Source: Planctomycetota bacterium (GTDB lineage Bacteria > Planctomycetota > Phycisphaerae > Sedimentisphaerales > SM23-30). Taken from it: a stretch of 6,605 bases of DNA. Of the stretch, positions 1-6,272 are shown piece after piece. How positions within the stretch are numbered: position 1 is the first letter of the stretch; every line of letters begins with the position of its first letter. The translations under genes were made by a program, and so were the position numbers. The DNA lies in NCBI GenBank assembly GCA_029573975.1, contig JAKQBU010000383.1, positions 1 through 6,605 on the forward strand, read 5' to 3'. Below the pieces are notes generated by a model. It searched no databases, had not been told where the DNA came from, and worked only from the letters and a program-made list of their open reading frames with translations.

Positions 1-762
1 GACCGGCACATCCGCCACCAGGTGGCTTTGCACCGCCTCCCCGATCGTTTCTTCCACCGATTCTATCCGCCGCTCCAGCGGCGTCTCCCCCTGCGCCGCA
101 ATATCCTCTTCCAGATGATAGTAGCGGGTCTTGGTCAGCCGGCGCGATGCCAGGGAAAACGTGATATTTTCCGAAGGCTGCACTTTGTAGCAGCCGTTAT
201 AAATCGTATGACTGCCCCCTATATATTTCTGGTAAAAATAATAATTCAATGCAGTCTGGTTCAGGGACGGGTTTATGGTATGCTCTCGAATGGCTTTCAG
301 TTCCGACGCAAAGATAAATTTCTCCCCGTCGAAATAATAATACAGCGGCTTGATCCCGAAGCGATCCCGGGAAAGAAAAAACGTTTTCGCTTTCCGGTCA
401 TAGATGCAAAAGGCCCACATGCCGTTGAATTTTTCAACACAGGTCGGACCCCACAAATGATAACTGTATAGGATAACCTCCGTGTCCGTATGGGAGAAAA
501 ACCGGTAGCCTTTTTCCTCAAGCCGCTTCTTCAACTCCTGAAAATTATAGATTTCCCCGTTATAAACCAGCACCAGATGCTCATACGGCATCGGCTGGTG
601 ACCGTGGGACGAGGTATCGAGAATCGAAAGCCGCCGATGCCCCAGCGAAGCCTCCCCATCCCCATAGAATCCCTTATCATCCGGCCCTCGATGCCGCAGA
701 CTATGCATCATCTGCTGTATGAGTTCTTGATCGGGCCAGTTAAAACCTGCTATACCGCACAT
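1..762 (-). CDS. asnB: Asparagine synthase-family glutamine amidotransferase, N-terminal part (cut by window edge)
   Basis: The first 254 codons read on the minus strand without a stop to base 1. The protein starts MCGIAGF, so Cys2 becomes the N-terminal nucleophile of a class II (Ntn) glutaminase once Met is removed. Family motifs follow in order: RHRGPDD (23-29), GHRRLSILD (41-49), YNGEIYNF (67-74), TDTEV (92-96), NGMWAF (113-118) and SRDRFGIKPLYYY (131-143). The sequence ends in HLVADVPV, just before where the ATP-pyrophosphatase SGGLDSS loop would be, so the synthetase domain is almost wholly outside the window. Full-length relatives are about 600 residues. The enzyme hydrolyses glutamine and passes ammonia to an adenylylated carboxylate in the cytoplasm. 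The start is firm: an in-frame TGA, the stop of the preceding gene, lies 15 nt upstream. Only a weak GAG-like ribosome site is visible. Last visible gene of the glycan operon; in such loci AsnB paralogues often amidate sugar acids, so the substrate may not be aspartate (inference). Confidence 0.96.
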   Translation of the reverse strand, partial: MCGIAGFNWPDQELIQQMMHSLRHRGPDDKGFYGDGEASLGHRRLSILDTSSHGHQPMPYEHLVLVYNGEIYNFQELKKRLEEKGYRFFSHTDTEVILYSYHLWGPTCVEKFNGMWAFCIYDRKAKTFFLSRDRFGIKPLYYYFDGEKFIFASELKAIREHTINPSLNQTALNYYFYQKYIGGSHTIYNGCYKVQPSENITFSLASRRLTKTRYYHLEEDIAAQGETPLERRIESVEETIGEAVQSHLVADVPV

Positions 763-777
763 AAAATACCGTGTATC

Positions 778-1917
778 TCAACGATTCCTTTTTAAAAGAG
801 AATTATAAGATGGAAGGTATTGTGCCGCTGCCGCCTTCCAGGTGAAGGTTTCGGCCTTTTGGCACGCCGCGGCGGCCATTTTTCCCCTGGCGTTTTTGTC
901 CTGAACCAGTTTCCCAATCGCTTCTGCGAACGCTTCTTTCATCGGCGGCCGGATGATGATGCCGTTGTCATCAATCAGTTCCTCCACACCTTCGCATGGG
1001 CTGGTAATAATCGGTAGCCCACTGGCCATCGCTTCCAGCATGGCGTTGCTCATTCCTTCGTGCATACTGGCCATTACGAAAATATGATGATGGCGATATA
1101 CCTCCGGCATCTTATCGGAGGAAACGTTACCGAGAAAATAAACGCGTTCTGCGATACCAAGATTTTTTGCTAATGTTTGTAGTTCTTCCATGAGATTGCC
1201 TTCCCCCGCAATCGATAGTACCACATCCAGGCCTGACGTGTTAAGTTCTGCTATTGCTCCGATAAGCAGCTCAATTCGTTTGCGGCGAATGAGTCTGCCT
1301 ACCGTCAAAATTTTCAATGGTTTGGTTAATTCAAAGTTTTCTGCGGGATAAAATGTATTGGTGTTGATTCCGTTGGGAATAACCTGAATATTGAGATCCG
1401 GCATGAATTGCTGGGCCAGCTCTTTTAATCCGCGGCTGTTGGCCACAAGGAAGGATGCCCCACGCCAAATCCGTCGGAATAAACCCGCTAATAAAAAATA
1501 GTCCAATCCCAGCCGTTCATTATAACCCGGCACATCCGAGCCGCGCAGCGAAATGATATAGGGCAACTGTTTTCGGCTGCGATAGCAGAGCCAGCCGGAG
1601 GGAAAGCCGAAGAAGGCATGTACCAGATCATACTGGTTATTTTGGATTAACGTATCATATTCCCGTCTGGCCTTGTAAAGCCAGATCATTACTTCTGATT
1701 TCCGCCAGTAATGCAAATTATTTTTGCGTATCCCAACCTTATAAATCGTGATATTCTCCGCCATCTCTTCCCGCTGAAGCCCCTGCCCCAGCCCGCTGGT
1801 CAAAACATCCACCTCCAGCCCCTTCATTTTGGCGTATTCCCGCAGCAGGTTCTGGTGCGCCTGACCGCCCCCGCCGCCAATCGGCGGAAACTCATAATTT
1901 ACCATCAGAATCTTCAT
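778..1917 (-). CDS. GT4-family glycosyltransferase (GT-B fold)
   Basis: A 379-residue cytoplasmic or membrane-associated retaining glycosyltransferase that would transfer a sugar from a nucleotide-sugar donor to a glycan or lipid-linked acceptor. The N-terminal Rossmann-like domain opens with MKILMVNYEFPPIGGGGG (1-18), the typical start of this family, followed by VHAFFGFPSG (99-108) and SLRGSDVPG (123-131). The donor-binding domain has VIPNGINTNTF (179-189), the TVGRLIRRKRIELLI strand and loop (205-219), and the GT4 EX7E signature with E287 and E295 in EGMSNAMLEAMASG (287-300). Length is normal for the family and no frameshift is apparent. The ATG lies 12 nt after the stop of the upstream gene; no clear Shine-Dalgarno is visible, which suggests translational coupling. 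The middle of the gene (about 1240-1560) is more AT-rich than its ends. The exact sugar and linkage cannot be read from the sequence. Confidence 0.95.
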   Translation of the reverse strand: MKILMVNYEFPPIGGGGGQAHQNLLREYAKMKGLEVDVLTSGLGQGLQREEMAENITIYKVGIRKNNLHYWRKSEVMIWLYKARREYDTLIQNNQYDLVHAFFGFPSGWLCYRSRKQLPYIISLRGSDVPGYNERLGLDYFLLAGLFRRIWRGASFLVANSRGLKELAQQFMPDLNIQVIPNGINTNTFYPAENFELTKPLKILTVGRLIRRKRIELLIGAIAELNTSGLDVVLSIAGEGNLMEELQTLAKNLGIAERVYFLGNVSSDKMPEVYRHHHIFVMASMHEGMSNAMLEAMASGLPIITSPCEGVEELIDDNGIIIRPPMKEAFAEAIGKLVQDKNARGKMAAAACQKAETFTWKAAAAQYLPSYNSLLKRNR

Positions 1918-1929
1918 GTACCGGTTGAC

Positions 1930-4107
1930 TTATTTCCCTTTATACTGAAAGGCCACCATCGCCCCGAAATCCAGCGGCGTATAATTCTGCATCACAAACT
2001 CCCGCAGCGGCAGCATCGCCTCATGCCGGGCCTTCTCCTCCCGGGCCAGTTCCCGCGCCCTATCCGCCGCCAGCGGCCCGCCCGCCCGCGCCGGATCGGT
2101 AAGCCGCTGATAGGTATAATCCTCGACAAACTGGTTTAGCGGCTCGCTCCATTCCCCGGCCATCGACGGCGGCACAAATTCCTTCTTCCCCGGCACCCGC
2201 GGCCACAGTTCAAAATTCGGATGGGTATAGAACGGATAGTGCATTTTCTGCGCATCCACGATAAATTTCGGCGGCCGGGCCTGAAGATCATTCACTAGGT
2301 TCTGGATCCTTTTTCCCAGCCCCCGGGGGCCGCTGATATGCATATTGTCTTCCGACGGATACGTGGTCGGCGCAAACCGCTCCGCCGCCACATAAATCCC
2401 CGGATACCACCCCCACACATACAGGCCATCTTCCGGCTGGCTGTGCTGCCGGATATACTCCCCAATCTGCTGCCACAGCGGCGTTAGATGTCTGGCCCGC
2501 TGTTCGCTGACCTCCTCGATCTTCTCTCGGAAATCCTTCAGGTTCCCACGATTCCAGACCAGCATCATCACCGCACAAAGCAAAAACAAAAGAACCGAAC
2601 GCGCCGCCCGCCAATCCGCCGCTTTCAAGAGAAAATATATCCCCGCCCCGAGTACCACCGGAATCAGATGATATACTAGATGCAGCCCGTACCCCTTCGG
2701 TGCAGCGGACTTCAAGCCAACATGCAAAAACGAATCGCCCGCCTCTAGCCACAGCAGCAGAAAATCCGTCACCAGCCAGCTCCCCAGCAGCCACAGATAT
2801 CCCGCCCGATACTCCCGGCAGCGATAGAGAACATACCCCGCCAGCATAGCCGCCGAACCGTTCAGCGGCAGATAATACTGCACATAACTCCGCGGCGATA
2901 TCCACACCAGCGCCATATCCAGCAGCCACCAGATGCCAAAAAGCAGCACCAAACGGTCTTGAAAGTCGTTTACCGTTATATGAAAATAGTACAAGAGGAA
3001 GCCAGCTAAAAATACAACGGCTATGTCGAGAAGAAGTTGATATCGAATATGACTTCGAAGTAAAAACCAGACGAGCAGCAGTGCGATAAGCAAGCCAAAG
3101 GCACGGAGGCGAGTTCGATTGAAAATAATGGTTCGAGTGACTTTCCACCCGATCGCCAGCAGCCCAAAACCGATGGGCACGACAAACGACTGATAATAGC
3201 GAAATACCGTCGCAAACTGATTGGCAAAATCCGAAACCTGCTTGCTGCCGCCGACATACGACCCGCCGCCGATGGCCGCCGGCGTGGTCCCCCGGAAAAA
3301 ACTGAAAATAAAATTGATCGCCAGCCGGGGAATTTCCAGGATAAATGGGACAAAACAGCCCTGCCAGGTATAAAAAACAGACAACGGAATCAGCCCGATG
3401 AGAATACCGGCGCCCAGCCCCAGAAAATCCTTCCCCATCTCCCGCCAGGTCCGCTGCCGCAGAATCGGCTGGGCCAGTACATAAATCACCATGGCAATGG
3501 CGACTGAAACCCCCGTCTGTTTAAAGTAATACGCATTGATCGCCGCCCCGCCCGAAATCACCAGCCACCACCACGCCCCGCCCCCATGCCGCAGAATCAG
3601 CCCGCAGGCCGCAACGATCATGCAGGCAATCATATACTGCTCTTTAACGTTGCCGAACTTCGCGAAAAACGGACAGCTCAGATAAAACGACGCCAGAATC
3701 ACAGCCATCGCCGCCGGCAAATTCCCATAAACTTTCCGCAGCGTGTAAAACAGCAGCCCCAGCGCCGCCATCTGCATCAGCATCTGCATCAGCTTCGGCC
3801 CAAATTCCGAATAGCCGAACAGCCCCACCCCGATTACATTCGCCAGCAGCGTCGCCGGCCGGGCGCTGGGAAAAACCTCCACCCCGATTTTCCCGCCCTC
3901 CAAAATCTGCCGGGCGGTATAAATATTCATCCCACTGTCAAACGGATCGTCCGTATGGAATTCCCGGTATTTACCGTAGAAAAACGGGATCGCCGCCAGC
4001 ACCGCTACCAGCACCAAAATGCCGATGGCCCGCCAGTCCCGCGCTTTACCGGCCGCCGGCGAAGCGGCCGCCGGAGCTATTCTTGTTTTATGTTTTGCTC
4101 GCGCCAT
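1930..4107 (-). CDS. Polytopic GT-C type glycosyltransferase (GT39/PMT/ArnT-like) with soluble C-terminal domain
   Basis: A 725-residue integral membrane protein. A basic N-terminus (MARAKHKTR) precedes the first membrane helix (about 27-45), followed by roughly 14-17 hydrophobic segments up to about residue 518. The first outer loop holds the acidic cluster HTDDPFDSG (51-59), placed where GT-C enzymes keep their catalytic Asp/Glu, and TARQILEGG (64-72). SPRSYVQYYLPL (404-415) resembles the YY-L-PL helix start of GT39-like proteins. The last 200 residues are soluble and include GLYVWGWYPGIYVAAERF (561-578) and PPKFIVDAQ (612-620), a pattern seen in long bacterial GT39-like proteins. By family it should move a sugar from a polyprenyl-phosphate donor to an acceptor on the outer face of the membrane; the adjacent GT2 gene could supply that donor (inference). 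The ATG lies 36 nt past the GT2 stop with only a poorly spaced AAGG. Bases about 2950-3070 are clearly AT-richer than the rest. The acceptor is unknown. Confidence 0.85.
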   Translation of the reverse strand: MARAKHKTRIAPAAASPAAGKARDWRAIGILVLVAVLAAIPFFYGKYREFHTDDPFDSGMNIYTARQILEGGKIGVEVFPSARPATLLANVIGVGLFGYSEFGPKLMQMLMQMAALGLLFYTLRKVYGNLPAAMAVILASFYLSCPFFAKFGNVKEQYMIACMIVAACGLILRHGGGAWWWLVISGGAAINAYYFKQTGVSVAIAMVIYVLAQPILRQRTWREMGKDFLGLGAGILIGLIPLSVFYTWQGCFVPFILEIPRLAINFIFSFFRGTTPAAIGGGSYVGGSKQVSDFANQFATVFRYYQSFVVPIGFGLLAIGWKVTRTIIFNRTRLRAFGLLIALLLVWFLLRSHIRYQLLLDIAVVFLAGFLLYYFHITVNDFQDRLVLLFGIWWLLDMALVWISPRSYVQYYLPLNGSAAMLAGYVLYRCREYRAGYLWLLGSWLVTDFLLLWLEAGDSFLHVGLKSAAPKGYGLHLVYHLIPVVLGAGIYFLLKAADWRAARSVLLFLLCAVMMLVWNRGNLKDFREKIEEVSEQRARHLTPLWQQIGEYIRQHSQPEDGLYVWGWYPGIYVAAERFAPTTYPSEDNMHISGPRGLGKRIQNLVNDLQARPPKFIVDAQKMHYPFYTHPNFELWPRVPGKKEFVPPSMAGEWSEPLNQFVEDYTYQRLTDPARAGGPLAADRARELAREEKARHEAMLPLREFVMQNYTPLDFGAMVAFQYKGK

Positions 4108-4143
4108 GCTTTCAAAATACCTTAGCTGGTTTTGCTGCCTTAG

Positions 4144-5136
4144 TCACCCCTTCCGGCTCTCGGATTCGCTCGTTTCCCTGCTTCCACCCAAGATGGTACG
4201 TATCACATAAATCGGCTTTTTCTGCGACTCATGATAGGTCCGCGCCAGCATCTCCGCCAGCAGCCCCATCAACAGAAATTGTATGCTGGCCATCCCCAGC
4301 ACCGCCCCCACAATCAGCAGCGGATTGCGGTTCATGCTGTACCCGTAGCCGAACTTCATGATCAGGACCGTTGCCGCACACACAAAAGACCCCAGCAGCG
4401 CCAGCAGCCCCAGCCCGCCGAAAATATGCAGCGGCTTCGTGCTGAACGACCCCAGAAATTTCACCGTAATCAAATCCAGGATCACCTTTACCGTCCGGCT
4501 CAGCCCGTATTTCGTCTTGCCGTGAATCCGGGGACGATGATTCACCACGATCTCCGCCACATTCGCCCCCGCCCACCTCGCCAGCGCCGGGATAAACCGG
4601 TGCATCTCCCCGTACAGCGGCGTATGCTTGACCACCTCGCTGCGGTACGCCTTCAGCGTGCAGCCGTAATCGTGCAGCGACACCCCGGTAATCTTGCTGA
4701 TCAGATAATTCGCCGTCCACGAGGGAATTTTCCGCGTCAAAAATCTGTCTTTCCGGTCCTTCCGCCACCCGCTCACCACGTCATACCCCTCCTCCAGCTT
4801 GGCCACCAATTTCGGAATGTCATTCGGATCATTCTGCAAATCCCCATCCAGCGGGATAATCACCTCGCCCCGCGCCTGCTCGAATCCCGCCGCCATTGCC
4901 GACGTCTGCCCGAAATTTCGCCGCAACTGGATCACCGTCATAGCCGGATGATTATTCTGCAAGCCCGCCAGAATCGAAAACGTCCCATCCGTACTGCCGT
5001 CATCCACCAGGATCAATTCATACTCCAGTCCCGACTGCCTCATAGCCGTGTCAATCTCCTCGACCAGCTTTTTCACATTATCCTGTTCGTTATACAGCGG
5101 TACGACCAGCGAGATTTTCTTCGACTGCCAGGCCAC
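4144..5136 (-). CDS. GT2 polyprenyl-phosphate glycosyltransferase (DPM1/GtrB/ArnC-like)
   Basis: A 330-residue GT-A glycosyltransferase with a C-terminal membrane anchor. The catalytic domain shows SLVVPLYNEQDN (9-20), LVDDGSTDGT (43-52), RRNFGQTSAMAAGF (72-85), and the metal-binding DGD of PLDGDLQNDP (95-104). Further on are DYGCTLKAYR (156-165) and HRPRIHGKTKYG (200-211), the last typical of enzymes that load undecaprenyl or dolichyl phosphate. Two membrane helices follow (about 233-260 and 271-297). It most likely transfers a hexose or modified sugar from a nucleotide sugar to undecaprenyl phosphate at the inner membrane face. The start is GTG (5136-5134): a TAA lies directly before it in frame, the Shine-Dalgarno GGAGGTGA sits 7 nt upstream counted from GGAGG, and the next in-frame Met is residue 32. 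It is the first gene of the operon and lies about 80 nt downstream of a strong promoter. The donor sugar is not determined. Confidence 0.96.
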   Translation of the reverse strand: MAWQSKKISLVVPLYNEQDNVKKLVEEIDTAMRQSGLEYELILVDDGSTDGTFSILAGLQNNHPAMTVIQLRRNFGQTSAMAAGFEQARGEVIIPLDGDLQNDPNDIPKLVAKLEEGYDVVSGWRKDRKDRFLTRKIPSWTANYLISKITGVSLHDYGCTLKAYRSEVVKHTPLYGEMHRFIPALARWAGANVAEIVVNHRPRIHGKTKYGLSRTVKVILDLITVKFLGSFSTKPLHIFGGLGLLALLGSFVCAATVLIMKFGYGYSMNRNPLLIVGAVLGMASIQFLLMGLLAEMLARTYHESQKKPIYVIRTILGGSRETSESESRKG

Positions 5137-5199
5137 TTAATCACCTCCCGGTTTTCCAAATAACCGCAACGGTTTCCATTCTTCCAATTCCTCAAACAT
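5137..5199 (-). CDS. Possible 20-residue leader ORF abutting the GT2 start
   Basis: An ATG at 5199-5197 opens a 20-codon reading frame. The peptide begins MFEELEEW and ends FGKPGGD, and the TAA at 5139-5137 directly adjoins the GTG of the GT2 gene in the same frame. The last codons overlap the GT2 Shine-Dalgarno. The ATG lies only about 17 nt after the predicted transcription start, and no Shine-Dalgarno precedes it. It could be a coupled leader peptide, a remnant N-terminal extension, or chance. No family is recognised. Confidence 0.3.
   Translation of the reverse strand: MFEELEEWKPLRLFGKPGGD
5141..5148 (-). promoter_or_regulatory. Strong Shine-Dalgarno of the GT2 gene
   Basis: The minus strand reads GGAGGTGA at 5148-5141, almost the full anti-16S complement. 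Seven bases separate GGAGG from the GTG at 5136. It decides the non-ATG start of the GT2 gene. No other gene in the window has a site of this strength. Confidence 0.9.
5162..5174 (-). promoter_or_regulatory. Small hairpin in the GT2 leader
   Basis: AACCG (5162-5166) and CGGTT (5170-5174) form a 5-bp stem with a 3-nt loop in the leader RNA, about 15 nt before the Shine-Dalgarno. It is too weak to be a terminator and its role is unknown. Confidence 0.25.
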
Positions 5200-5221
5200 G
5201 CCGAAATCTAACAACTATTCG

Positions 5222-5246
5222 CAAGTATAGCAATTATGGATACTTG
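5222..5246. promoter_or_regulatory. Operator-like dyad inside the operon promoter
   Basis: CAAGTAT (5222-5228) and ATACTTG (5240-5246) are perfect 7-bp inverted arms separated by 11 bp, with arm centres 18 bp apart. The dyad covers the -10 box and most of the spacer and stops at the edge of the -35 box, the usual place for a dimeric repressor site. No regulator gene is present in the window, so the binding protein is unknown. The match could be partly accidental because one arm contains the -10 sequence. Confidence 0.4.
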
Positions 5247-5252
5247 TGTCAA
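5224..5252 (-). promoter_or_regulatory. Sigma70-type promoter of the glycan operon
   Basis: On the minus strand the -35 box is TTGACA (5252-5247, six of six consensus) and the -10 box is TATACT (5229-5224, five of six), with a 17-bp spacer. Transcription should start near 5217-5216, giving a leader of about 80 nt before the GTG at 5136. It lies in the right place to drive the GT2, GT-C, GT4 and asnB-like genes. Confidence 0.85.
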
Positions 5253-5267
5253 CTCCAACTTCCACCG

Positions 5268-5339
5268 CGTAGTGGTGCAGGGAAAGCCTGCATATGGGGA
5301 CCGATGTCACCAACTGCGTAAAGATTTTACCATTTTTTT
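5268..5339 (+). other. Potential structured RNA element ending in a U-run, + strand
   Basis: If transcribed on the + strand, 5268-5277 pairs with 5308-5318: ten pairs, one of them U-G, with A5313 bulged. Inside it, CAGG (5278-5281) pairs with CCTG (5287-5290) around a GAAAG loop and abuts the outer stem. Immediately after, GTAAA (5318-5322) pairs with TTTAC (5326-5330) and is followed by CA and seven Ts (5333-5339), like a weak intrinsic terminator. The U-G pair would be A-C on the other strand, so the fold favours the + strand. No convincing + strand promoter or known RNA family was recognised. Confidence 0.25.
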
Positions 5340-5374
5340 CCCTCGAATTTGCCGTAAACCCTTGTTAATACTCA

Positions 5375-5388
5375 GCAAAAATTTTTGC
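5375..5388. repeat. 14-bp perfect palindrome
   Basis: GCAAAAATTTTTGC is fully self-complementary. It lies between the phosphatase-like gene and the glycan operon, two bases from the next dyad. It is not followed by a T-run on the minus strand, so it is not a standard terminator for the upstream gene. Confidence 0.6.
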
Positions 5389-5389
5389 C

Positions 5390-5430
5390 TTGCGCAATTT
5401 TGGCCATTCACCGTGGCCGTTTTTGCGCAA
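5390..5430. repeat. 41-bp nested dyad with two TTGCGCAA octamers
   Basis: Two copies of the self-complementary octamer TTGCGCAA (5390-5397 and 5423-5430) flank the inverted pair GGCCA (5402-5406) and TGGCC (5414-5418). Everything is symmetric about base 5410. As RNA it folds into a two-part stem with an internal loop. As DNA it offers two equal palindromic sites 33 bp apart. It lies downstream of the phosphatase-like gene, where a terminator is expected, but lacks a U-tract on that strand. Confidence 0.5.
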
Positions 5431-5491
5431 TCTTACCGTCCGATAACCTTCACGCCCGCCTTACGTCCCACTGGCGTCTTCGTTCTGTCAA

Positions 5492-6127
5492 TCAGGGCAC
5501 GTTTTGTGCGGCATCGTTCCCTTCCGGCGGCGCGTTTTCCCTCAGCACCTTCACCAGCTTTTTCGATTCGCCGTAATTGGCGTCCAGTTTATAATACTCT
5601 TCGAGCGCCGCTTCCACGTCCCAGCCTTCCCGGTGGATCCGGTAGTGGGCCAGCAGAATCCCGGCCCGCAGCATTCCGCTGCGGCTGCACACGCATATCG
5701 GCTTGGGGCTGGCGTCCACCACCTGCAGGAACTTATGCAGGTCGTCCGACGTCATGTCATACCAGCCGAAGGGGATCTCCACAAATTTCATCCCGCACTG
5801 CTCCGCCCAGGCCCGCTGGTTCTTGTTCGGGGAGGCGGATATAACCGTCTTGATACCAAGCTGTTGGAGAGCCTCCGCTCCCTGGGCTGAGCGGATATCC
5901 CCCGCCCGGTACATCTTCTCGTTGTACTGTATCACATAGAAGCGAATGCCCTCGCGGTATCCTACCACCTTATACGTCTGCCCTTCCGGCGGCAGCGGCG
6001 AGGGGATATTCCAGCCGGTCATGCCCTGTAAGTACGGGCACTGGTGGACCTTATGACAGCCTCCCGCACCCGCCGCCAGGACCAGCCCTGCCGCCCAGAT
6101 ACTCATATAAACTCTTGTACGGTCCAT
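5492..6127 (-). CDS. Exported dual-specificity-phosphatase-like protein, catalytic Cys apparently replaced
   Basis: A 211-residue protein. The N-terminus has a short basic region (MDRTR), a hydrophobic stretch (about 8-22) and AGGC with Cys24, so it is either a lipoprotein with a modest lipobox or otherwise exported. The body follows the bacterial Siw14/DSP-like pattern: MYRAGDIRS (72-80), GIKTVISAS (91-99), FVEIPFGWYDMTSDD (115-129, with D124 as a possible general acid), then the P-loop region and HYRIHREGWDVEAALEEY (161-178). The family loop is V-H-C-x-x-G-x-x-R-T-G. Here the ungapped match is V146, C147, S148, R149, S150, G151, M152, L153, R154, A155, G156, putting Cys in the His position and Ser in the nucleophile position. 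Tyrosine-phosphatase chemistry is therefore doubtful. The ATG has a weak AGG seven bases upstream. It is 355 bp upstream of the glycan operon and probably transcribed separately. Confidence 0.85.
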   Translation of the reverse strand: MDRTRVYMSIWAAGLVLAAGAGGCHKVHQCPYLQGMTGWNIPSPLPPEGQTYKVVGYREGIRFYVIQYNEKMYRAGDIRSAQGAEALQQLGIKTVISASPNKNQRAWAEQCGMKFVEIPFGWYDMTSDDLHKFLQVVDASPKPICVCSRSGMLRAGILLAHYRIHREGWDVEAALEEYYKLDANYGESKKLVKVLRENAPPEGNDAAQNVP

Positions 6128-6165
6128 ACTAACGCCTGCCTTTCTCTTTTCTTAACGTTTTATTG

Positions 6166-6272
6166 ACGACTTCACGAAATCACACTTTTGCCATTATACC
6201 CCCGCCTCCCGTCCCTTTCCACCCCTCTCTTTCCGCCGCTGCCGCTGGTCATTTCGTGTTGCTGTAAGTCGT
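6166..6272. repeat. Interrupted inverted repeat around the phosphatase gene promoter
   Basis: The left arm, 6166-6180 (ACGACTT followed by CACGAAAT), is complementary to two blocks on the right: ATTTCGTG (6251-6258) and AAGTCGT (6266-6272), separated by 7 extra bases. All 15 arm bases pair. The -10 and -35 boxes lie in the enclosed 70 bp. The right block overlaps the first of the TAAG-type repeats, so the left arm may be a decayed inverted copy of that repeat. Confidence 0.35.
6193..6221 (-). promoter_or_regulatory. Candidate promoter of the phosphatase-like gene
   Basis: On the minus strand, TATAAT (6198-6193) is a perfect -10 box. TGGAAA (6221-6216) lies 17 bp upstream and matches the -35 consensus at four of six positions. 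The spacer is very G-rich. Transcription would start near 6186, about 60 nt before the ATG at 6127. Confidence 0.55.

Noticed and set aside
22..795. Two + strand frames opposite the asnB-like gene
   Set aside because: The minus strand carries a complete set of asparagine synthase glutaminase motifs; the + strand frames are its shadow.
2288..3148. A 286-codon minus-strand frame inside the GT-C gene
   Set aside because: It overlaps the GT-C gene in another frame, is rich in Gly/Ala/Ser and lacks motifs, while the GT-C frame shows continuous membrane helices and family motifs.
4231..5163. A 310-codon + strand open frame
   Set aside because: It is antisense to the motif-bearing GT2 gene and encodes a His/Arg/Gln/Pro-rich sequence with no recognisable domain, as expected for the mirror of a GC-rich gene.
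5281..5318. Known riboswitch class in the gap upstream of the operon
   Set aside because: No consensus core of the common classes (TPP, cobalamin, SAM, c-di-GMP, glycine, fluoride) was recognised, and the element lies upstream of the operon promoter, so it would not be in the operon leader.
5402..5424. Intrinsic terminator formed by GGCCA/TGGCC followed by a T-run on the + strand
   Set aside because: There is no + strand gene to terminate, the stem is only five pairs, and on the minus strand, where the phosphatase gene ends, no U-run follows the hairpin.
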